From assembly GCA_964394585.1 (NCBI GenBank), contig CAYMYI010000001.1, positions 62,001 to 126,000 of the forward strand: a DNA stretch of 64,000 nucleotides. The letters are read 5' to 3'. The number at the start of each line of letters is the position of its first letter. Positions within the stretch are counted from its first letter, which is position 1. Of the stretch, positions 51,687 to 59,900 are shown one piece after another. This stretch comes from CAYUJH01 sp964394585. GTDB lineage: Bacteria > Bacteroidota > Bacteroidia > Cytophagales > Flammeovirgaceae. The translations under genes were made by a program, and so were the position numbers. A model generated the notes under the pieces. The model had not been told where the DNA came from. It made no database searches and saw nothing but the letters and a program-made list of their open reading frames with translations.

Positions 51687-52376
51687 CTACTCCAAGAAGC
51701 GATGAGCAAAGGCTTCTTTGTATGCCCTGCCGATTGGAATGATAAACCCTCCACTCAAGTAAATTTGGTTGCCTACCACCTTTTCAATTTTTGCAGTATT
51801 GATGATATACGATTTGTGAACACGCACAAACTGATGGGGTGCTAACACACCGAGCCAATGTTTGAGCGATTCCCCCGAAAGGTATTTCTTATCGGCTAGG
51901 TGAATTTCGGCATAGTCCGTATCTGACTGTATGTAGAAAATCTCGCCGATTGCAATGCGTACATGTTCGTACCCCGATTTAATAAAGATTTCTTGGCGGC
52001 GCACTGCGTTAGGTTCTGTTGAGTCGGTATTAGGGGTGGGCAACTTCGATACCGCCTTCAAAAAGCGTGGAAACGAGAACGGTTTGAGGAGGTAGTCGAC
52101 TACATCGAACTCGTAGCTTTCCAGAGCGTAATCGGGGAAGGCAGTGGTAAGGATTACATGTGGTTTCTGCTGAATGGTTTTTAAGAAGTCGATTCCTGAG
52201 AATTTAGGTAAGTGGATATCGAGAAAAACCACGTCAACCTTTTCGGTTTTCAAAAATTCCATTGCCTTAATCGCATCGGAAAATGTGGCTTTTAGTACCA
52301 AAAAGTCAACATCTTCAATATACTTTTTTAGTAAACGCTGGGCGGGGGGTTGGTCTTCCACAATAATGCAATTCAT
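51687..52376 (-). CDS. LytTR-family response regulator
   Basis: This 229-aa protein has an N-terminal receiver domain (NCIIVEDQPPAQRLLKKYIED... DVVFLDIHLPKFSGIDFL with the phospho-acceptor Asp, TTAFPDYALESYEFDVVDYLLKPF) and a C-terminal LytTR DNA-binding domain (SLKHWLGVLAPHQFVRVHKSYIINTAKIEKV...). It begins 3 bp after the stop of the LytS-type kinase gene and should be its cognate regulator. Target promoters are not evident. Confidence 0.94.
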   Translation of the reverse strand: MNCIIVEDQPPAQRLLKKYIEDVDFLVLKATFSDAIKAMEFLKTEKVDVVFLDIHLPKFSGIDFLKTIQQKPHVILTTAFPDYALESYEFDVVDYLLKPFSFPRFLKAVSKLPTPNTDSTEPNAVRRQEIFIKSGYEHVRIAIGEIFYIQSDTDYAEIHLADKKYLSGESLKHWLGVLAPHQFVRVHKSYIINTAKIEKVVGNQIYLSGGFIIPIGRAYKEAFAHRFLE

Positions 52377-52379
52377 AGC

Positions 52380-53402
52380 TCAGGTTTTGTCAAGTTGTAC
52401 AGAAAGATATACCTCGTACCATTGTGCTGATTGGCGAATTTCCAAAGTGTGTGCATTGGGGTACAGTAGCTCCAGGCGTTTTCGCACATTCTCAAGCCCG
52501 ATACCTTGTGCTGTTTTCACCCCTTTTGCCTCTGCATTGTAGTTATTTTTACAATAGAAGCCAAGGCGCCCGTCGTTAGAAAGCTCAACGCAAATATCGA
52601 TTAGAATCCCCTCCGATTGTCCTTCCTGGCTGTGTTTGAATGCATTTTCGATAAACACGATGAGTATCAAAGGCGCAATTTTAAATGCCCCACTAATCTT
52701 TTTCGCTTGGTAATGCACAGTACCCCGCTCTTCGATTTGCAATTGGTTGAGGCGTGTAAAATTTTCCATTTGCTGTACTTCTTTGGTAAGCAGCACATAT
52801 TGTTCTTTACATTCGTACAACATATAACGCAACACAGCACTCAATTCTAAAATAATGGTGGGAGTTTTCGGTGAGTTCTCTACAGCGTATGCATATAAAT
52901 TATTCAAATTATTGAACAGAAAGTGAGGGTTTATTTGCGATTTTAAGAACTTGAGTTCACTTTCTTGAATTGCCAGTTTTAAATCGTCGAGTTCGTGTTG
53001 TTTGCCGGTGGCATCCCATGCAAATTTAAACCCTGAGAGGATGGCGATTACCGGCAGTACATCGAGTAGCGAGTAGAAAATACCAGGGAAGTATTTGCCG
53101 CGGGTATCGGGGAAATAAATCTTTTCTAATACAAATTCTTCTACTAAAATTAAGAGTGAAATTACTAAGACTACCCCCACAGCAAACAATAGATACCGCT
53201 TTCGATAAAACAGAAAGGGTAATAGCACATAGCTGATGATTGAAGTACCTATCGCATAGTTTAAAAAAAAGGCGAGCCGATGCAATTCAAAATGGGGCGC
53301 ACGCTTATCGAACGAGTAAAACATAAGCACTAACAAGTGCAACACAAGCTGAAAAAAAATTTCTCTTAGAGAAACAGCCGGTATGGTAAATTTCTTCTCC
53401 AT
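52380..53402 (-). CDS. LytS-type sensor histidine kinase
   Basis: This 340-aa protein starts at ATG 53402. It has four hydrophobic segments (about residues 8-140) and a kinase core of the His_kinase (PF06580) type: SELKFLKSQINPHFLFNNLNNLYAYA with the phospho-acceptor His, PLILIVFIENAFKHSQEG as the N box, and GIGLENVRKRLELLYPN as the ATP lid. This is the LytS/YpdA-like class, which lacks DHp helices. It is paired with the LytTR regulator (3-bp gap). The divergent receptor gene at 53606 shares its promoter region. Confidence 0.94.
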   Translation of the reverse strand: MEKKFTIPAVSLREIFFQLVLHLLVLMFYSFDKRAPHFELHRLAFFLNYAIGTSIISYVLLPFLFYRKRYLLFAVGVVLVISLLILVEEFVLEKIYFPDTRGKYFPGIFYSLLDVLPVIAILSGFKFAWDATGKQHELDDLKLAIQESELKFLKSQINPHFLFNNLNNLYAYAVENSPKTPTIILELSAVLRYMLYECKEQYVLLTKEVQQMENFTRLNQLQIEERGTVHYQAKKISGAFKIAPLILIVFIENAFKHSQEGQSEGILIDICVELSNDGRLGFYCKNNYNAEAKGVKTAQGIGLENVRKRLELLYPNAHTLEIRQSAQWYEVYLSVQLDKT

Positions 53403-53605
53403 TCTTCCAAAGCTAACTTCTCTGTTTACTCTACAAAGTTTTTGCAGGCGAACGGCACAAATCACTCCTTTAACGACACCCCATAGCGCCTAAACAGAAT
53501 CGCTGACGTTCGCCCTAAAAAAAACGTTGTTTGCCGATTTTATTCGCATACTTTTTCATCAACACTGTGTTTTGCTAACGTTGATAACCCTAGAACCCAA
53601 ATAAG

Positions 53606-55987
53606 ATGAAAAAGAACTTTTCTAAAATAGTACTCGTGTTGTTTTGTGCCCTCTGTATCGGTAGTGTTGTTCAAGCACAAGAGGTACTTATTTCGGGGCA
53701 AGTGGTTGACAGCCAGACCAAACAGCCCATTGAGTTTGCTACGGTCATGGTGGGCGACCCTGCCACAGAAGCGCCACTCTCGGGGACGACTACCGCCCTC
53801 GATGGTACGTTCAGCTTAAAAACTACCGCTGAAAAGTTTTTTATCGAAGTCAGTTTCATTGGCTTTACCAAAAAGCACATAGAAGATTTTTCTATTGAAA
53901 ATGGAAAAGTGAATTTGGGTATTGTAACGTTGGCTGAAGACCGCGAACTCCTCGACGAAGTGGTTGTTCAAGGCGAAAGATCGCAAACCGAATTTAAGCT
54001 CGATAAGCGCGTATTTAATGTAGGCAAAGATTTAAGTTCTACCGGTGCCAGCGCACTCGAGGTGCTTAACAACGTTCCTTCTGTAAATGTAAATATCGAA
54101 GGAGAAATCAGTTTACGGGGCAGTTCCGGCGTGCAGATTCTTATCAACGGAAAGCCCTCGGTAATTGCCAGCGAGCAAGGAAATGCCTTAGGAACCATCA
54201 CCGCCGATATGATTGAAAGTATTGAAGTAATCACGAATCCTTCTGCCAAATACGAGGCGGAGGGCTCTTCAGGGATTTTAAATATCATCCTTAAAAAAGA
54301 AGAACGAAAGGGGATGAACGGCGCCATTTCGGTGAATACCGGCGTTCCGCATAACCACAGCGTAGGCATTAGTTTGAATAAACGCACCGAAAAACTTAAC
54401 CTATTCAGCCAATTCGGAGTCGGATACCGCGAACTCCCCAACGATTTGGAAAACATCAACCGCGATTTAAATACGAATACAGCAGTGGCTTCGCAAGGCG
54501 AGGAATTTCGCAACGAGCAATTTTATAATGTGGTGCTTGGTACCGACTACTACATCAACGACCGCAATGTAATTACGCTTTCGGGTAACTTTGCCTACGA
54601 GATAGAAGACCAGCCCTCGCAAAATAATTTCCAGTTTATCGAGGCAGACGGCACGGTTAGCTCAGAGTGGCAACGCAGTGAGGTAACTTCGGCAACAAAC
54701 CCGAAATACCAGTACGAACTGCAATACAAACGCGATTTTAAAGACCATAAAGACCATACACTACTTTTTAGTGCGTTGGGGAATTTCTTTGGGAAAAGTC
54801 AGTCGTCGGAGTTTACCAACCAAAGCATTAGCGGCGAAAACCGTGATAGCCAGCAACAAACCGAAACCGATTTCCAAGAGGCTCGTTACACGTTTAACCT
54901 CGATTACACGAAACCATATTCTGAAAAAATCACCTTAGAAACCGGCTTTCAATACGTACTGAATGATGTGGGGAACGATTTCTCAGTAAGTAATTTAATA
55001 GATGGAGTTTGGGTTGAAGATGCCAGCTTAACGAACGATTTCAACTGGCAACAAAATGTGCTCGGTGTATACGCAACGGGTGCTTACGAAGGCGAACGCT
55101 GGGGGATTAAGTTGGGGCTTCGAGTGGAAAACACCGATTTGGAAACGCTACTTGCCACTACCGACGAGCGCAATTCGCAAAACTTTACCAACCTGTTCCC
55201 TAGCGTGCATACATCGTTCAAATTATCCGATAATTACTCGATCCAAGGGGGATATTCGCGCCGCATTTTCCGCCCACGCCTATGGGATTTGAACCCGTTT
55301 TTCAACATTCGCAACGATTTTAACGTCCGCACGGGCAACCCTAACTTGCAGCCCATGTTCACCGACTCGTACGAAATAGCCGCTATCTACGACCTCGATC
55401 AACTTTCGTTCAACTTTGGGCTGTATCATCGGTACACTACCGACGTAGTAGAGCGGATTTCAACCCTTGAAAATAACGTGAACATCACCCGCCCTATCAA
55501 CATTGGCGTGAACCGAGAAACCGGAATCGAAATAAATGGGAAATATACCCCTAACGATTGGTTCACCCTTAATGGCGATTTCAACTTTAATTATTTCCAA
55601 CGTGAAGGCTCGTTAGAAGGAACATCGTTTGATTTCAACGCCGACCAGTGGTCTACAAAACTGAATGCGAAATTCAAACTTCCCGCTAAAATTGATTTTG
55701 AAGTAACCGGTCATTACCGCTCACGTTTTCAAACCGTGCAAAGCATCGTTTCAGATAATCTATTTGCCGACCTTGGCTTTCGCAAAAAAATCATGAATGG
55801 TAAAGGAGTTATTAACATGAGTGTACGCGACATCTTCGCTTCTCGCTTTCGCGAAAGTGAAACCAATCAACCCACATTTTATGCCTATAATTTCCGCCAA
55901 AGAGGGCGTTTCATCACCTTCGGGTTTAGCTACGGTTTCGGCAAAGGCGAAGCAATGGAATATTCAGGGCAAAGAAGAAGATTTTGA
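53606..55987 (+). CDS. TonB-dependent-like outer-membrane barrel receptor (CarbopepD_reg, OMP barrel)
   Basis: This 793-aa protein has a signal peptide (KKNFSKIVLVLFCALCIGSVVQAQ), a carboxypeptidase-like regulatory domain (about 26-105: SGQVVDSQTKQPIEFATVMV), a plug domain (about 118-225, with VNVNIEGEISLRGSSGVQIL and ITADMIESIEVITNPSAKY) and a barrel to the end. The final YGFGKGEAMEYSGQRRRF has a basic tail after the last strand. It is the family usually annotated as outer-membrane beta-barrel family protein. It should use the ExbB/ExbD/TonB machinery. It is transcribed divergently from the LytS/LytR genes. Confidence 0.92.
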   Translation: MKKNFSKIVLVLFCALCIGSVVQAQEVLISGQVVDSQTKQPIEFATVMVGDPATEAPLSGTTTALDGTFSLKTTAEKFFIEVSFIGFTKKHIEDFSIENGKVNLGIVTLAEDRELLDEVVVQGERSQTEFKLDKRVFNVGKDLSSTGASALEVLNNVPSVNVNIEGEISLRGSSGVQILINGKPSVIASEQGNALGTITADMIESIEVITNPSAKYEAEGSSGILNIILKKEERKGMNGAISVNTGVPHNHSVGISLNKRTEKLNLFSQFGVGYRELPNDLENINRDLNTNTAVASQGEEFRNEQFYNVVLGTDYYINDRNVITLSGNFAYEIEDQPSQNNFQFIEADGTVSSEWQRSEVTSATNPKYQYELQYKRDFKDHKDHTLLFSALGNFFGKSQSSEFTNQSISGENRDSQQQTETDFQEARYTFNLDYTKPYSEKITLETGFQYVLNDVGNDFSVSNLIDGVWVEDASLTNDFNWQQNVLGVYATGAYEGERWGIKLGLRVENTDLETLLATTDERNSQNFTNLFPSVHTSFKLSDNYSIQGGYSRRIFRPRLWDLNPFFNIRNDFNVRTGNPNLQPMFTDSYEIAAIYDLDQLSFNFGLYHRYTTDVVERISTLENNVNITRPINIGVNRETGIEINGKYTPNDWFTLNGDFNFNYFQREGSLEGTSFDFNADQWSTKLNAKFKLPAKIDFEVTGHYRSRFQTVQSIVSDNLFADLGFRKKIMNGKGVINMSVRDIFASRFRESETNQPTFYAYNFRQRGRFITFGFSYGFGKGEAMEYSGQRRRF

Positions 55988-56019
55988 TATATTACAATAT
56001 ACCAAAAGCACAGAGCCTT

Positions 56020-56913
56020 ATGAAAGAATTACGTAAAGAAGACATCGACCAAGAAGTATTCGACCTGTACGACTACTACGTACACAATAAAATTGACCGC
56101 CGACAATTTGTAGATCGGCTTTCCAAATATGCCGTAGGAGGCATTACCGTAGCCTCGTTGCTGAGTTTTATCAGCCCTAACTACGAAAATACTGCTACGA
56201 TTGCTCCCGACGATGACCGCCTCGAGTCCAACTTTATCGAGTACAACTCGCCAAAAGGAGGCGGTACTATTAAAGGATTGCTTTCGCACCCAAAAAACGC
56301 AACAGGAAAATTGCCGGGTGTGGTCGTAGTGCATGAAAACCGAGGGTTAAATCCATATATCGAAGATGTAGGCAGAAGAGCCGCCCTAGAAGGTTTTATC
56401 AGCTTAGCCCCCGATGCCCTGACTCCGCTTGGTGGGTATCCGGGCAACGACGACGAAGGCAGAACGATGCAACGCAAGCGCGATCGATACGAAATGCTCG
56501 AAGACTTTATCGCCGCTTACGAATATTTGCAAACGCACGAAAAGTGCTCGGGTCGCGTAGGTGTAGTAGGTTTTTGTTTCGGAGGGTGGATTTCCAACAT
56601 GATGGCAGTTCGCATCCCTACGTTGGCTGCTGCCGTTCCATTTTATGGAGGGCAACCCTCTGCTGAGGAAACCGCACAAATAAAAGCGCCATTGCTCTTA
56701 CACTATGCCTCGTTAGACGAACGAGTAAATCAGGGATGGGATGCCTATGAAGAAGCCTTAAAAGCAAATAATGTGGACTATAAGGCACATTTTTATAAAA
56801 AAGTAAACCACGGGTTTCACAACAATACTACGCCTCGCTATAACGAAAAAGCAGCGGAAAAGGCTTGGAAACGCACCGTTGCGTTTTTCAAAAAGAACCT
56901 GAACGACTCTTGA
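56020..56913 (+). CDS. dienelactone hydrolase-family protein, Tat-like leader
   Basis: This 297-aa protein starts at ATG 56020, 32 bp after the receptor stop codon. An N-terminal segment DRRQFVDRLSKYAVGGITVASLLSF resembles a twin-arginine leader. The alpha/beta hydrolase core has VVVHENRGLNPYIEDVGRR, GVVGFCFGGWISNMM (Cys nucleophile), SLDERVN (Asp) and VNHGFHNN (His), the Cys-Asp-His triad of dienelactone hydrolases. The substrate is unknown; many Bacteroidota have several of these. A bidirectional terminator follows. Confidence 0.92.
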   Translation: MKELRKEDIDQEVFDLYDYYVHNKIDRRQFVDRLSKYAVGGITVASLLSFISPNYENTATIAPDDDRLESNFIEYNSPKGGGTIKGLLSHPKNATGKLPGVVVVHENRGLNPYIEDVGRRAALEGFISLAPDALTPLGGYPGNDDEGRTMQRKRDRYEMLEDFIAAYEYLQTHEKCSGRVGVVGFCFGGWISNMMAVRIPTLAAAVPFYGGQPSAEETAQIKAPLLLHYASLDERVNQGWDAYEEALKANNVDYKAHFYKKVNHGFHNNTTPRYNEKAAEKAWKRTVAFFKKNLNDS

Positions 56914-56961
56914 ATTGCTTTCTTCATTTTCTATTACAAGAATTACAACGTTCAGTACATG

Positions 56962-56990
56962 AAAAAAGGCTGCCATTTGGCAGCCTTTTT
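56962..56990. terminator. bidirectional rho-independent terminator
   Basis: AAAAAAGGCTGCC - ATTT - GGCAGCCTTTTT: a strong 7-bp G/C stem with A-run and T-run. It separates the hydrolase gene (+) from rho (-). Confidence 0.9.
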
Positions 56991-57011
56991 CTATGATATT
57001 AATTATTTATT

Positions 57012-58628
57012 TTACCCATTCATTGAGACAAGAAACTCTTCGTTATTTCGAGTACCTTTCATATTTTTTAGAAGGTGTTCCATAGCCTCGTTCGAGTTCA
57101 TATCATCCATCGATTTGCGAAGCAACCAAACGCGTTGTAGCGTATCTTTATCGAGCAAGAGGTCTTCGCGGCGCGTGCCTGAAGCCGGAATGTCAATCGC
57201 AGGGAATACACGCTTATTCGCCAATTTACGATCTAGCTGTAGTTCCATATTTCCCGTTCCTTTAAACTCTTCAAAAATCACTTCGTCCATTTTAGAACCG
57301 GTTTCAATCAGCGCCGTAGCGATAATGGTAAGCGAGCCACCATTTTCCACATTGCGAGCCGCTCCAAAGAAACGCTTTGGTTTGTGTAGTGCGTTGGCAT
57401 CTACCCCTCCGGAAAGAATTTTACCAGAAGAAGGCACAACCGTATTGTAAGCCCGTGCAAAGCGTGTGATTGAATCGAGCAGAATGACAACATCGTGCCC
57501 ACATTCAACCAAACGTTTTGCTTTCTCAAGCACAATTTGCGATACCTTCACGTGGTGATCAGCTTGTTCATCAAACGTTGAAGAAATCACCTCTCCGTTT
57601 ACGCTACGTGCCATATCGGTTACTTCTTCTGGGCGTTCGTCAATCAGTAATACGATGAGGTAGCACTCCGGATGGTTTTTCGCAATTGCGTTGGCAATTT
57701 CTTTTAAAAGAACCGTTTTACCTGTTTTGGGTTGGGCGACAATCATCCCGCGTTGTCCTTTTCCTATCGGAGCAAACAAATCGAGTATACGCGTTGAAAG
57801 AATGTGAGGCTTAGAGCTTAAATTCAGGCGTTCTTCGGGGAACAGTGGAGTGAGGTACTCAAAAGGCACACGGTCGCGGATTTCCTCAACGGTTCTACCG
57901 TTAATGCTGCTCACTTTTAAAAGCGCAAAGTATTTTTCACCTTCCTTCGGAGGGCGAATTTGCCCTTTCACTGTATCGCCTGTCCGTAGCGAAAACAATT
58001 TTATTTGCGAGGGCGATACGTAGATATCATCGGGGCTGGCAAGGTAGTTATAGTCAGAAGAACGCAAGAAACCGTATCCATCTTGCATAATTTCGAGTAC
58101 GCCTTCGCTTTCAATAACGCCGTCGAACTCTCGAATCGGGTTATACTTTTTATGATGATGACCACCGGCATTATCGTTTTTGCGCGGTTTATTGTTTGCC
58201 CGATTATGTGGTTGATTTTTCTCCGCCTCTTGCGGTATTTTTTTATTACTTTTTTCAGGTTGCGCTTCTACACTTTCGGCAGGAGTGATATCAGGCTCTT
58301 TGCGCTTTAAGCGAGGTTTTTCTTCTTGCTGCTCAAAGGGCTGCGGTTCGTCCGAAGTTTCAGCAACCTCTGCTACGGGCGGTGTATCGGTTACATTTTC
58401 GCGTTTAACCCGCGTTTTACGTTTGGGTTTTGAGGGGTCTTCTACAGAAACCGTTGCTTCTTGTTTTGATTTTGGAAGTGCCTCTTCAGGCATTACAGCT
58501 TGGTGATCTAAAATCTTGTAAATAAGTTGTTTCTTAGGAAGTTTACTGACATTTTTTAATCCAAGCTCGTCGGCGATTACTTTCAACTCAGAAAGCAACC
58601 GAATCTCCAATTCTTCTAATGTGTACAT
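57012..58628 (-). CDS. rho: transcription termination factor Rho
   Basis: This 538-aa protein is the hexameric RNA helicase that ends transcription. Its N-terminal Rho_N helices (MYTLEELEIRLLSELKVIADEL, about 1-50) are followed by an insertion of roughly 100 residues rich in Pro, Glu, Lys and Asn (about 50-160). The cold-shock-like RNA-binding domain has VLEIMQDGYGFLRSSDYNYL. The ATPase core has GMIVAQPKTGKTVLLKEIA (Walker A), DVVILLDSITRFARAYN (Walker B), GGVDANALHKPKRFFGAARN (Q-loop side) and GSLTIIATALIETGSKMDEV. Disordered N-terminal insertions are a known feature of Bacteroidota Rho. Confidence 0.97.
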   Translation of the reverse strand: MYTLEELEIRLLSELKVIADELGLKNVSKLPKKQLIYKILDHQAVMPEEALPKSKQEATVSVEDPSKPKRKTRVKRENVTDTPPVAEVAETSDEPQPFEQQEEKPRLKRKEPDITPAESVEAQPEKSNKKIPQEAEKNQPHNRANNKPRKNDNAGGHHHKKYNPIREFDGVIESEGVLEIMQDGYGFLRSSDYNYLASPDDIYVSPSQIKLFSLRTGDTVKGQIRPPKEGEKYFALLKVSSINGRTVEEIRDRVPFEYLTPLFPEERLNLSSKPHILSTRILDLFAPIGKGQRGMIVAQPKTGKTVLLKEIANAIAKNHPECYLIVLLIDERPEEVTDMARSVNGEVISSTFDEQADHHVKVSQIVLEKAKRLVECGHDVVILLDSITRFARAYNTVVPSSGKILSGGVDANALHKPKRFFGAARNVENGGSLTIIATALIETGSKMDEVIFEEFKGTGNMELQLDRKLANKRVFPAIDIPASGTRREDLLLDKDTLQRVWLLRKSMDDMNSNEAMEHLLKNMKGTRNNEEFLVSMNG

Positions 58629-58888
58629 AATGATGCGTTGCGGTTATTAGGGATAACCATGTTTAACTTTATAAGGAAATTATAGTGTGGGTGAAGGAAA
58701 AATTACCCGTTTTGGTGAGCCTTAAAAACGATAAATCGCTTTTAGATGCACAAGTATAGAAGGAATGAATTAGAAAACCAAAAAAAACGGAATTCTGTTC
58801 CAAAAACCTCTCTTTTAGTAAGAGTTTTGCATTAAAAAAAACATCTTTCCTATAGCTTTAGCAAGGCTACATTTATCTAGCAAAAACT

Positions 58889-59797
58889 ATGAAAAAGCTA
58901 AAAAAAACGTTCCTCCTTCTTTTTTTTCTAGCATTAACCCTGTTGGCATATGCGCAAGATTCGATACATGTGCAGCCTTCCCAACAGCGGATTAAAGCGG
59001 TCGCCTATGGAGGAGCTGCTCTCTATGGTGTGGGCATGACTGGCCTTGGAGTGATGTGGTATGCCGATCAGCCTACGCGTTCCTTTCATTTTTTAAATGA
59101 TGGGGGCGCTTGGTATTGGGTAGATAAATGGGGGCATGCGTACGCAACGTATCAAGTAGCTCGGACGGTACACGCTTCGCTTCGTTGGGCGGATATGCCC
59201 GAACGAAAGGCTACCTGGTGGGCTGCAGGGAGTGCCTGGCTTGCCTTAACCTCCATCGAAGTGTTTGATGGTTTCTCGGAAGGATGGGGCGCCTCTCCAA
59301 GCGATGCACTAGCAAACCTCGCCGGGGTTTCGCTGTGGGCAGGGCAACAATTGCTCTGGAACGAGGAGCGCATCCGTTTTCGGTGGAGTTACGCCAACCA
59401 CGAAAACTACCCTCAATATCGGCCCGATGCTTTAGGAAGCAATGCCCCCGAAAGATGGTTGAAAGATTACAACGGGCAAGTATATTGGTTAGCAACTAGC
59501 CCTGCGGCATGGCTTCCCCAAACGCGTTTCCCAAAGTGGCTAGGCATCGCTGTGGGCTACAGTGCCGATGGTATTTTAGGCGCCTACGAAAACCCCACAA
59601 CCGTAGACGGCTTGCCCATTCCTCCGTTTGAGCGCCGATGGCAAGTGTACCTCGCCCCCGATATTTTCTTAGATGAAATTAAGACACGTTCTAAATTTCT
59701 GAATACCCTGTTTTTCTTGGCAGGTAGCCTGAAATTCCCGTTGCCTGCCTTAGAATACACACAGGGTGCGGGTTGGAAATGGTACTCACCGTTTTAA
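58889..59797 (+). CDS. DUF2279 (YfiM-like) membrane-associated protein
   Basis: This 302-aa protein has a signal peptide (KKLKKTFLLLFFLALTLLAYAQ). The DUF2279 region shows SFHFLNDGGAWYWVDKWGHAYATYQVAR, EVFDGFSEGWGASPSDALANLAGVSLW and NAPERWLKDYNGQVYWLATSP. The Trp/Gly/Asp-rich signature DKxGHxxxxY and DGxSxxWGxSxxDxxAN are typical of the family, which is thought to be an outer-membrane or periplasmic lipid-related protein of unknown function. It is monocistronic. A possible terminator for the convergent receptor gene lies downstream. Confidence 0.9.
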   Translation: MKKLKKTFLLLFFLALTLLAYAQDSIHVQPSQQRIKAVAYGGAALYGVGMTGLGVMWYADQPTRSFHFLNDGGAWYWVDKWGHAYATYQVARTVHASLRWADMPERKATWWAAGSAWLALTSIEVFDGFSEGWGASPSDALANLAGVSLWAGQQLLWNEERIRFRWSYANHENYPQYRPDALGSNAPERWLKDYNGQVYWLATSPAAWLPQTRFPKWLGIAVGYSADGILGAYENPTTVDGLPIPPFERRWQVYLAPDIFLDEIKTRSKFLNTLFFLAGSLKFPLPALEYTQGAGWKWYSPF

Positions 59798-59805
59798 CTA
59801 AACAC

Positions 59806-59872
59806 AAAAAAACTGCTTTGAGCCGGTCGGGATGCATCGTTTCGAACGCTTCCTTCCCTTTCAAAACAGCTT
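59806..59872 (-). terminator. possible terminator after the second receptor gene
   Basis: On the minus strand, GCTGTTTTGA (59870-59861) can pair with TCAAAGCAGT across a large loop, followed by seven T. The loop is long, so confidence is low. Confidence 0.4.
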
Positions 59873-59900
59873 TCCTGTTACAGCGAGTGGTGCAGAGCTT

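Noticed and set aside
53968..54513. 181-codon open frame on the minus strand
   Set aside because: Antisense to the plug region of the receptor gene, which has clear domain support; no own signals.
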